From NCBI RefSeq assembly GCF_019578655.1, contig NC_063257.1, forward strand, positions 29,378,362-29,442,361: a stretch of DNA of 64,000 nucleotides, given 5' to 3'. Origin of the DNA: Ricinus communis (taxonomy: Eukaryota; Streptophyta; Magnoliopsida; Malpighiales; Euphorbiaceae). Below the pieces are notes generated by a model. The model was not told the DNA's origin, ran no database searches, and was given only the letters and a program-made list of their open reading frames with translations. Shown here one piece after another: positions 55,542 through 64,000 of this stretch (positions within the stretch are counted from its first letter, which is position 1; every line of letters begins with the position of its first letter). The position numbers and the translations under genes were made by a program.

Positions 55542-56530
55542 TCAAGTTGGTAATGCATCAATGCACTCCACTTCATGTCCATAAGCCATTCCTTCATAGT
55601 ATGGCTTTAAATAATGGCCATTAACTTTGAATTGTTCTTGAGTCCTATTATTATGTAATTCTACTGCACCATAAGGAAAAACTGTTACCACTTCGAATGG
55701 GTCATTCCATCTTGATCTAAGCTTTCTTAGAAAAAGTTTAAAATGTAAGTTGAATAATAAAATTTTCATTCTAGGGACAAAAGACTTACAAAGTAAATTC
55801 TTGTCGTGTTGCCTCTTAGTCCTTTCCTTGTATAGTTTGGCATTCTCATATGCCTAACTACGCATTTCTTCTAGCTCGTTTAAGTGCAATAGGCACTCTT
55901 CACCTACTTTAGTTAAATCCATATTAAGCTCCTTAGTAGCCCATTATACTTTATGTTCTAATTCGACTGGTAAATGGCAACCCTTGCCATACACTAGTCT
56001 ATAAGGACTAATTTCAATTAATGTTTTATAAGCTGTGCGATATGCCCAAAGGGCATTGTTCAAGTGTACAACCCAATCTTTTCTAGATGGGCGCACTGAT
56101 TTCTCAAGTACTGACTTAATTTGCCTATTACTAACCTCCACCTTTCCTGATGTTTGTGGATGATAAAGGGTTGCAACTTTATGAGTTACTCCATATTTCT
56201 TAAGTAAGGCGCTAAATGTATTGTTGCAGAAATGAGTTCCCCCATCACTAATGATTGCTCTAGGTGTTCCAAACCAGCTAAAAATATTATCCTTTACGAA
56301 TTTGCATACAAAATTAGCATCAGTAATTGGGGTAGCTATTGCTTCTACCCATTTAGACACATACTCTACAGCAACAAGTATATATCCATAATCATGGAAA
56401 GGTGAAAATGGTCTCACAAAATCTGTTCTCCACATATCAAACAATTCAACCATAAGATTAAAAGTTTGAGGCATTTCATTCCTTTTGCTAATATTTCCAC
56501 TTCTTTGGCATTTATCACATTTAGCACAAA
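55542..56530 (-). pseudogene. Athila-like integrase
   Basis: A minus frame starts after a [18 protein letters not shown] zinc-binding end (about 56523-56462). The core follows (56474-55944): [20 protein letters not shown] with the first Asp, [14 protein letters not shown] with the second, and [17 protein letters not shown] with the catalytic Glu (about 56165-56115), then [11 protein letters not shown] and [11 protein letters not shown]-terminal GPY/F-like module (SRWNDPFEVVTVFPYGAVEL) is read at about 55710-55650 and ends at 55542. A stop and frame change lie around 55940-55770. Catalytic residues are conserved but the gene is broken. Confidence 0.8.
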
Positions 56531-56959
56531 AAATATGAGTATCCTTAAATAACTAAGGCAAAAAAGAAACCTGATTGAAGAACCTTGTAGACTGTTTTCT
56601 TACCTCTGAAATGACCTCCACAATACATCTCATGGCAAAAGGCAAGAATGCTTTGTTGCTCATCTTCAAGAACATATTATCTAATCATTTGATTAGAACA
56701 ATTTTTAAACAAATACAGATCATCCCAATAATAATGCCTACACACAGATACAAATCTTTTCTTTTCTTGCCATGTTAATTCAGGTCTCATAATACCACAA
56801 GTCAAGTAGTTTAGAATGTTGGCATTTCATGGCTCATGATTCACCACAAAAAATTGTTCACCATGAAAGGTCATTAATTACTTTTTTAGAATTAAGGTTA
56901 TCAAAATCAGAAATCACCTCGAAAGGTGATCAACAACTACGCAGTGAACTACATTTTCA

Positions 56960-57636
56960 CTACCTTTTTTTTTCATCTTTTATCTTTATATCAAATTCTT
57001 GCAATAAAAGCATCCACCTAATAAGTCGTGATTTAGCATTAGGCTTAGTTAAATGATATTTTAAAGCTGCATGATTTGAATACGTAATAACTTTAGATCC
57101 CACCAAGTAAGATATAAACTTTTCTAGTGAAAATACAACAGCTAGAAATTCTTTTTCAGTTGTTGAATAGCTCATTTGGTATAATCAAGAGTTTTGCTAG
57201 CATAATATATTACATGTAAAGTTTTATCAACTATTTAGCCTACAATTGCTCCTATAGCCTAATCAGATGCATCACGCAATATTTCAAAGGGAATAGACTA
57301 ATTAGGTACCATAATAACAGGTGAACTAGTCAATCTTTCTTTCAAAGTATTAAAAGTAGAAAGGCATGCATCATCAAAAATAAAGTTAACATCCTTAGCT
57401 AGTAATTCAGTTAAAGGACAAGCAATTTTAGAAAAGTCTTTAATAAAATGCCTATTAAATCATGCATGGCCAAGAAAACTTCTAATATCCTTTACTGAAG
57501 TAGGAGGGGGTAATTTGGTTATTAAATCAATTTTTTCCTTATCGACTTTAATACCCTTATTAGAAACTACATGTCCCAGCACAATACCATGTTTAATCAT
57601 AAAATGACTCTTTTCCCAACTCAAAGTTAAGTTACA
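56960..57636 (-). pseudogene. Athila-like reverse transcriptase (C-terminal half) and RNase H
   Basis: The minus frame begins abruptly at the chromovirus LTR with NLTLSWEKSHFMIKHGIVLG (about 57633-57574), the RT segment that normally follows the catalytic YIDD by some 30-40 residues. It then runs through SVKDIRSFLGH, a DASD RNase H start and YSTTEKEFLAVVFSLEKF (about 57169-57116). It ends with the LIRWMLLLQEFDIKI block near 57000. In-frame stops and substitutions are scattered. The missing N-terminal RT should be to the right of the inserted element. Confidence 0.78.
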
Positions 57637-59949
57637 TGTAACACCCCCATCACATGCTAACCAATAAACATTAGCCAGGAAGCATACAAGCGTCGTATAA
57701 TATATACTACAGGTAGATAGGTCAATATGTAGGTTGTTAAGAATCCAGACACAAGGTTATTAACATATAAACATATGATTATACTTAAACATCATTTAAC
57801 AAGTATTACAAACATCTTCTTATGCCTTATAAGGCATACTTCCATATATATCACATAACTGCATACAAAAATGCATCAGGAGGAGACTTCACAAAACTGG
57901 CCCAACTTGACAGAACTGCTAAAAGCTAGATTTCGCATACAACCAACGGATGCACTACTATTTACAAACCTGAAAAGAAAAATTTTGGAGAGGGGTGAGC
58001 CTCCAGCTCAGTAAATAAATAATCAACATAATCTATATCACATACACTTAATACAATTTCCACCCAATCACATAACTTTCCATGATATTCATAGTTTAGG
58101 TATAAAGTCATACCATTCTACTCAATTCATTACAACCATCATAGAAGAAATACAATTCAACAATTATGGTTAGTTCTCACGGCTTGTGGATCCCCTTTAA
58201 TGTGCTGCTCCGCCTCATCCTCACATATCACACATGTAAGCTGCTCCGCCTCATCTCACATTATACACTTTTATAGCCTCTCTAGGCTTTAGCCTCCAAA
58301 GGCTTTATATATATATTTTTTTTTCACAGGGGAATCCACCATTCACATGCACATATGCACTTAACATCACAATTCAATTATTTCACTTATATCATATTTC
58401 AGCAATAACAATTGTTCCACTCAACACCAATCATTTCCATCTCAGTCATTCAAACATAAACAATATTAAGCAAACGCAACCATTTCATGAACATTTGATT
58501 AAATATATGAACATAGCAAATATTAACTATTTACTTACTCAAAATATATTTATTCCTTTAGCATATAAGAACCTCCTTTCTCCACAACTTCCTTTCCAGG
58601 CCTTTGAGTACCTGTCAACACATTCATCAATTCACATTTCATGCATATTACAAATATTCATGTAAATGCGAGTTCTAATGCATTACAAGATCATCCCCTC
58701 TCTAATTCATAGGTCTAATTCTTCCTCTAAGACTCTCAATTACTGTTTTAATATCCTATAAACATTTCCCATCTAGTTAAATACCAATTTAACTCAAATT
58801 AACATCAATAAATTGCATAAAACTAATCTCCAACATTTCTATTTTCTAGACAGAATTTAGTACCAAGGTATATTTATTGCTGGGCAAAATTGGCTTAATA
58901 CAAAAATCTCATATTAAATAGACATATCCATTTATGCGTCTAGTTTCATCTCCAAGAAGAATTACTCAATTCCGACTTCTATAGATTTAATTATTTTCAA
59001 ATTACTGAGCAAGGGTCATACAGCTAGTTGTATCCGAGCAGCAATCTGTTTGCTCAATTTAAGCAACCAAAACGGCAAAAATAGCAAAATCACAAAACTA
59101 CAAAGTTATAGAGGACTTTTTAAAATTTCCATAGACACCAATTAAGCTTAATTTGGACTTATATAACCCATATTATGCCTAAAATACAGAACATCAAGGT
59201 TGCTGGAATTTTGACAGTTTTCTATCTTAACATACTTAAACTTAAATCAAGCTTAATCTTTATGCAATCATTCAATACTCTACTAATTCATGATAATCAG
59301 ACCTTTAATTAATCAATGAGAGCATCAAATAAAGTTTTTCTAATTTGTAATCAAGAACCCTAATGACAAATTAATAACACTCAAGTAACAACTTACCAAT
59401 TTCTGCTTTTGGGTTGCTAATATGCTTAAATCCTTTAGCTTTAGCTTGGCTCCTTCAATAGTTGGCAAAATCCTATCTTAATCTTAAGTTTTTCTAGGTA
59501 TTCCACTCCTCTCTCTTATTCCAAATTTTGTGTTTTTGGCCATGTACGAATTTTAGAGAAATGAAGAGGTAAAATGAGCTTGCTCATGGTTCCAATTTCC
59601 AATATTCCTCTCTTAATGCCACCACCTACTAAACTATTTTTGTCACCCTAAATTAATTCTTACTAACCATATATAGGTACTAACTTTTAATTGTATCTTT
59701 TAAGTCCAATCTATTTACCCAACCTTCAACTATTGGTTCAATTAAGTCTTAAGGCTTAATACACATAACCGAAGTACTTAATCAACTTATCTAAATTAAT
59801 AATCTAATATCATGCTTCTTATTCTCTACTTATAATTAATATATATCTGTTCTCATAAAATAAAAATATCATTGATATACCATCATATGCCCAATGATTA
59901 AATGTAAATGCACATAACATGGATGATGAGAAAATGCAGGCGTTATAAC
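57637..59949 (-). repeat. 3' LTR of the chromovirus
   Basis: Ends on the minus strand with GGGGGTGTTACA at 57637 and starts near 59949 (TTATAACGCCTGC) right after the polypurine tract. Length is about 2.3 kb with no gene. The expected leading TG is not clear, so the start is uncertain by a few bases. Confidence 0.75.
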
Positions 59950-59950
59950 T

Positions 59951-59962
59951 CTCCCTTCCTTA
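59951..59962 (-). promoter_or_regulatory. Polypurine tract of the chromovirus
   Basis: AAGGAAGGGAG on the minus strand adjoins the LTR start. The preceding GGGACGAAATTTCTT is a common context in Tekay elements. Confidence 0.75.
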
Positions 59963-60004
59963 AGAAATTTCGTCCCGAAATTTTAACAACTCACCAACAT
60001 TGCA

Positions 60005-60180
60005 ATGAAATAGATGCGATACTTACATCTCATATGCTCTTCCACTTCCCTAGTTGCTTCTCTTGGTGAATGATGACTCCACTTAATTTTGACCATAGGA
60101 ATGTCTTTCTTTCTCAATTTCTTAACCCTTCCGATCAAGAATTTCTATCGGCTCTTCCACATATGTCAACTTTTCCGTGA
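60005..60180 (-). pseudogene. Chromodomain remnant at the integrase C terminus
   Basis: After EKLTYVEEPIEILDRK (about 60178-60131) and a one-base frame change, the minus strand reads KKDIPMVKIKWSHHSPREAT (about 60110-60051), then EVEEHMR. This is the order of a chromovirus chromodomain: the EILDR lead-in, a hydrophobic VKIKW strand and an H-x-x-x-E-A-T-W-E segment. Here the final Trp reads Arg. Such domains guide integration to chromatin marks. The frame change and the lost aromatic residue suggest it is inactive. Confidence 0.7.
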
Positions 60181-61340
60181 TTTCTATCTCCGGCTCCTGG
60201 AATGATATGACTAGGATCCGATCTATATCGCCTTAACATAGAAACGTGAAAAATATCATGAATAGAAGACAGCTCTGTAGGTAATGCTAACCTATAAGCC
60301 AATGGTCCAACTCTTTCAATAATTTCATAAGGTCCTACATACCCTGGACTCAATTTCCCTTGTTTACCAAACCTTAATATCCCTTTCCATGGTGATACCC
60401 GTAAGAAAACTTTATCACCCACAATATATTCTATTTCCCTTCGATGCAAATCAAAGCATAACTCTTTTGTCATCTGTGCTACTTTCAAATTCTTTTTAAC
60501 TATCTCTATTTTATCCAACGTTTCTTGTACCACCCGGACCTTCAAGTCGTCTTAAACCTTCAACATCCCAAAGACATCGGACTTCTACATTTCCTCCCAT
60601 ACAAAGCTTCATAAGGAGCCATACCGATACTAGAATGAAAACTGTTGTTATACGCAAATTCCATATGTGGTATGTAATCATCCCAGTTACCCTTGAACTC
60701 AAGTGTGCAAGCCCTCATCATATCTTCTAATGTCTGCATAGTTCTTTCTGATTGCCCATCTATTTGAGGATGAAAAGCTGTACTGAAATGAAGCTTAGTA
60801 CCATATGCTTTCTGCAAACTCTCCCAGAAACGAGAAGTAAATCTGGGATCCCTATCTGATACAATAGATATAGGCACACCATGCAATCTAACAATCTCAG
60901 AAATATACAATTCAGCAAGTTTATCAAGTGAATCTATTTGCTTCACAGGTAAGAAATGAGCACATTTAGTAAGTCGATCAACAATTATCTAAATAGCATC
61001 ATGCTTGTTAAATGTACGCGGCAATCCCATAACAAAATCCATAGTAATCTTATCCCACTTCCACACAGGTATAGATAAAGAATGAAGTTTACCTGCAGGT
61101 GCCTGGTGCTCTCCTTTCACTTGCTGACATGTCAAACACTTACTCCCAAATTCTGCCACATCCTTCTTCATTATCGACCACCAATAATAAGGCTTCAAAT
61201 TTTTGTACATTTTGGTACTTCCAGGATGCATTGCATAAGGTGCATAGTGCGCTTCATGCATGATTTCCTTTCTCAAATTTCCTACATCAGGTACACATAC
61301 ACGATTTCTATTCAATAACACACCATCATCTTTCAACACA
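60135..61340 (-). pseudogene. Chromovirus integrase
   Basis: It begins with the HHCC zinc domain ([20 protein letters not shown] near 61262-61203, then CLTCQQVK). The core follows: [15 protein letters not shown] with the first Asp (about 61059-61015), VSDRDPRFTSRFWESLQK with the second (about 60860-60807), and HPQIDGQSERTMQTLEDMM with the Glu (about 60770-60714). A stop interrupts it near 60987, between 61005 and 60946. The C-terminal GPY/F module (60545-60135) has VGPYEIIERVGPLAYRLALP and HDIFHVSMLRRYRSDPSHII. A further frame change lies near 60550. Confidence 0.85.
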
Positions 61341-61519
61341 AATTGTGTACTCTTTCCTTCTTGTACTCTACCCTTCATCCTTTGCAAATAAGAATCTTCA
61401 CACTGTGCATCTTTAATTTTATCTCCAATCAAAGGCTTTACTTGTAATGTGGCTAACAGATCATCGTCATAAACATAAAACTTTACATCCATAGCTCTAA
61501 GTGCAACTAAATATTCTAC

Positions 61520-62885
61520 ATTGTAACAAATCATACTTGAAAAATTTTCCATTGACTTCCTACTTAAAGCATCAGCAACAACATTTGCTTTTCCAGGATG
61601 ATAATCAATAGTGCAATCATAATCCTTCAGAAGCTCAATCCATCTTCGTTGTCTCAAATTCAACTCTTTCTGTGTAGGGATATATTTCAAACTCTTATGA
61701 TCAGTAAATATCTGAAATGTCTCCCCGTATAAATAATGTCGCCATATCTTCAATGCATGTACAATAGTTGCTAATTCAAGATCATGTGTAGGATAATTTA
61801 GCTCATGAGGTCGTAATTGTCTTGAAGCATAAGCTATAACCTTCCCATGCTGCATTAAGACACATCTAAGTCCTTGCCTAGAAGCATCGATATACAACAT
61901 AACCTCCATTTCGGATGGCAATGCGAGTATCGGTGTAGTAGTAAGCCTTTTCTTCAACTCTTGAAAATTTTGATCACATAACTTCGTCCAATCGGAATGG
62001 CACATTCTTCTTTAACAAAGCCGAGAGGCTTAGCAATAACTGAAAAATCTTTTACAAATCTTCTATAATAGCCAGCTAACCCAAGAAAACTTCGAACTTC
62101 AGAAACATTTCTAGGCGGTTCCCATTCAATAATTGCTTTAATCTTTGATGAATCTGGTTGCACTCCATGTTTAGAAATAATATGCCTTAAGAATGCAATT
62201 TCCTCCATCCAAAACTCGCATTTGTTGAATTTTGCGTACAACTGTTTTTCCCTCAAAATCTGTAAAACAATTCTCAAGTGTTGTTCATGTTCTTTTGGGC
62301 TTCTAGAGTAAATCAGAATATCATCAATGAACACAATAACAAAGTGATCTAAATATGGCTGGAAAGTCTTGTTCATCAGTAACATAAAAGCAGCAGGAGC
62401 ATTTGTTAAACCAAATGGCATCACAATAAATTCATAATGCCCATACCTTGTTTTGAATGCTGTATTGGCAATAGATTTCTCTTCAACCCGGAGTTGCCAA
62501 TAACCTGATCTTAAATCAATTTTAGAGAATACAGTTGCACCTTTTAACTGATCAAGCAAATCATCAATTCTCGGCAATGGATATTTATTCTTCGCTGTTA
62601 TCCTGTTCAATTGCCTATAATCAATACATAATCGCATACTACCATCCTTTTCTTCACAAATGAATCGGGTGCTCCCCAAGGTGAAGTACTTGGCCCGATG
62701 AAACCTTTATCAAGTAACTCTTCTAATTGCTTCTTTAATTCTTTCAATTCCAATGGAGCCATTCTGTATGGTGCAATGGAAATAGGTGTCGTACTAGGGA
62801 TGATGTCAATCTCAAAATCAACCTCTCGATTTGGTGGCAAACCAGGCAAATCATCTAAGAATATGTTAGGAAATTCTCCGACCAC
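61520..62885 (-). pseudogene. Chromovirus reverse transcriptase and RNase H
   Basis: The RT starts near 62885 ([20 protein letters not shown], then [20 protein letters not shown]). A frame change near 62655 leads into [53 protein letters not shown] and the catalytic FIDDILIYS near 62325. A second frame change near 62015 leads to RNase [48 protein letters not shown] and ADALSRKS at about 61560. Catalytic positions are conserved; two frame breaks make the polyprotein non-functional as written. Confidence 0.87.
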
Positions 62886-62960
62886 TTTGGAATGTCTAAT
62901 ACCCCTGGACTGACCTTAGTAGTATCTATAAAACTAATTAGATATGCTTCACATCCATTT

Positions 62961-63590
62961 TTAATTAATCGACATGATCACTTCCGAAATCAAACAATTA
63001 GGAATTGTCTTCCTTTCACCCACCATTACTATTTTCATTTCTCCTTGTATTTCCATAGCCACTTCCTTTGTTTTACAATCAACAATAGCATGATTTCTTG
63101 ACAACCAATCCATCCCCAAAATAACATCAAACTCTCTAAGATTAATAACAACCAAATCTGCATGTAGTTTGACACTATCTACTACTACAGGACATGATCT
63201 CACTATCGTATTTACTGTGATAATACCCCCAGCAGGCATAGATACATATATATCATAACCTAATGCCTCTATATTAGCATGAACATGTGATGCAAAATCA
63301 TGTGATATGAATGAACATGTGGATCCAGGATCAATAAGAACGTGTGCATCAGAATCATGAATAGAAAGTATACTAGTAACAATTTCAGGTGCTACAAATG
63401 CTTCATTTCTAGTAGTAGCAAATACTCTAGCTTGTGCTTGTGGTTGACCAATTTGTTCTGATGGTATTGCTGAAATAGTTAAACCTCCTCTGCTACCCCT
63501 TCCTCTGCCTCTACCTAAACCAACTGGAATATTTTCACCAACACTACTCTGACCCACTGTATAAGATTCTCCAGCATTATTTCTTCTCAT
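62961..63590 (-). pseudogene. Chromovirus aspartic protease with Gly/Arg-rich linker
   Basis: An open minus frame of about 209 codons. It begins after the gag zinc knuckle with a GRGRGRGSRGG linker (near 63515-63480). The protease follows, with active site VLIDPGSTCSFISHDFA (about 63345-63295; Asp-Pro-Gly is a common variant in this lineage), and VILGMDWLSRNHAIVDCKTK near 63128-63070. The frame ends near 62961, about 75 bases before the RT frame, so a break lies between them. Confidence 0.82.
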
Positions 63591-64000
63591 AGGACAATCT
63601 CTAGAATAATGTCCTGGCCTACGACAAGTAAAACATACTACTGGTCTAGGTCCCCAACATTCTCCAGTATGTCTCTTGTTGCACGTAAGACAAACAGGAG
63701 CAAACCCTCTACTGGCTGAAACTTGTCCTCCCTCAAGTCTGGATGAATTGTATCCACCTCTACTATAAGGTACTGTGGAGGATCTACTAGACTGACCACC
63801 AAACCCTCGTCCACGATAACTACTCCACGTGAATTAGAGCCTCTAAATGAAGAAATACTAATATGTCTTGGAGGATTACTATAAGCACCAATGATCTTCT
63901 TCTTTTAGCTTCCATAGTATTCCTTTCAAATGATGTTTCTTGACTCTCAAAGCAGCCTTCAATTGAGGCATTGTAATTATGAGGTTTCAACGCCATTTTC
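63591..64000 (-). pseudogene. Chromovirus gag C-terminal part with two zinc knuckles (partial)
   Basis: On the minus strand a first knuckle CLTCNKRHTGEC (about 63693-63658) and a second CFTCRRPGHYSRDC (about 63634-63593) are readable. This C-x2-C-x3-H-x4-C plus C-x2-C-x4-H-x4-C pair is typical of Tekay gag. Upstream the frame is broken (stops near 63830-63770). Gag continues beyond the window. Confidence 0.7.

Larger units (their letters stand above)
49340..57636 (-). mobile_element. Athila-like Ty3/gypsy retrotransposon, 3' part
   Basis: On the minus strand: reverse transcriptase from its middle (57636), RNase H, integrase, a non-coding gap, an unassigned ORF, a GC-rich stretch, an ATHILA ORF-1-like gene remnant, a long non-coding region, a polypurine tract and the 3' LTR. 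This order, with an extra ORF after integrase, is that of Athila elements. The element is interrupted at 57637 by a chromovirus LTR, so its 5' half (5' LTR, gag, protease, RT start) should lie beyond 64000. All frames are decayed. Confidence 0.78.
57637..64000 (-). mobile_element. Tekay-type chromovirus (Ty3/gypsy), truncated by window edge
   Basis: On the minus strand: gag end with two zinc knuckles, protease, reverse transcriptase, RNase H, integrase with chromodomain remnant, polypurine tract and a 2.3-kb 3' LTR. The chromodomain, the two-knuckle gag and the LTR ends (GTTATAACGCC / GGGGGTGTTACA) fit the Tekay/Del lineage. It is inserted in the Athila-like reverse transcriptase at 57637. 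Its 5' LTR and most of gag are beyond 64000. Few frame breaks separate the pol domains, so it is better preserved than its host element. Confidence 0.85.

Overview
This is a stretch of plant nuclear DNA, very probably from a eudicot. It is AT-rich, it contains one spliced plant gene, and about 50 of its 64 kb are mobile or viral DNA: an endogenous pararetrovirus, Ty1/copia elements, several Ty3/gypsy elements (Athila/Tat-like and a chromovirus), a LINE and a small terminal-inverted-repeat element. I cannot name the species from the sequence. Elements were identified from protein motifs, terminal repeats, tRNA primer-binding sites and target-site duplications read by eye. Boundaries given without a duplication are approximate.

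Region 1 (1-14098) is an endogenous caulimovirid resembling florendo-/petuviruses. It is present as two near-genome-length copies in tail-to-tail inverted orientation: a plus copy at about 895-6960 and a minus copy at about 14098-6960. The arms meet around a roughly 160-bp spacer at 6880-7040. Each copy keeps a TATA box pointing towards and across the other copy. The first 900 bases are a scramble of short pieces of the same virus. The minus copy reaches the viral 5' end, with movement protein and initiator-tRNA-Met primer site. All viral reading frames are broken.

Region 2 (14099-28072) holds a 4-kb AT-rich gene-free stretch, a probable solo LTR (18296-19737), an RNase H-like fragment, two tandem decayed gypsy copies of one family (20843-24240 and 24241-26838), and a 0.9-kb inverted-repeat element (26840-27751).

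Region 3 (28073-44098) is one L1-type LINE on the minus strand, split by two complete copia elements. Each copia has two LTRs, a tRNA-Met primer site, a polypurine tract and a perfect 5-bp target duplication (AAGGC; GGCAG). Without them the LINE is about 5.7 kb.

Region 4 (44820-46765, minus) is the only apparently functional host gene. Four exons with consensus splice sites encode a 537-residue von Willebrand factor A domain protein with an intact metal-binding motif.

Region 5 (49340-64000, minus) is an Athila-like gypsy element whose reverse transcriptase is cut at 57637 by the 3' LTR of a Tekay-type chromovirus. The chromovirus runs off the right edge, so the rest of the Athila element should lie beyond the window.

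The items most worth following up are the long viral inverted repeat with inward-facing promoters, which could give double-stranded RNA and small RNAs, and the well-resolved nesting order of the LINE, copia, Athila and chromovirus elements.
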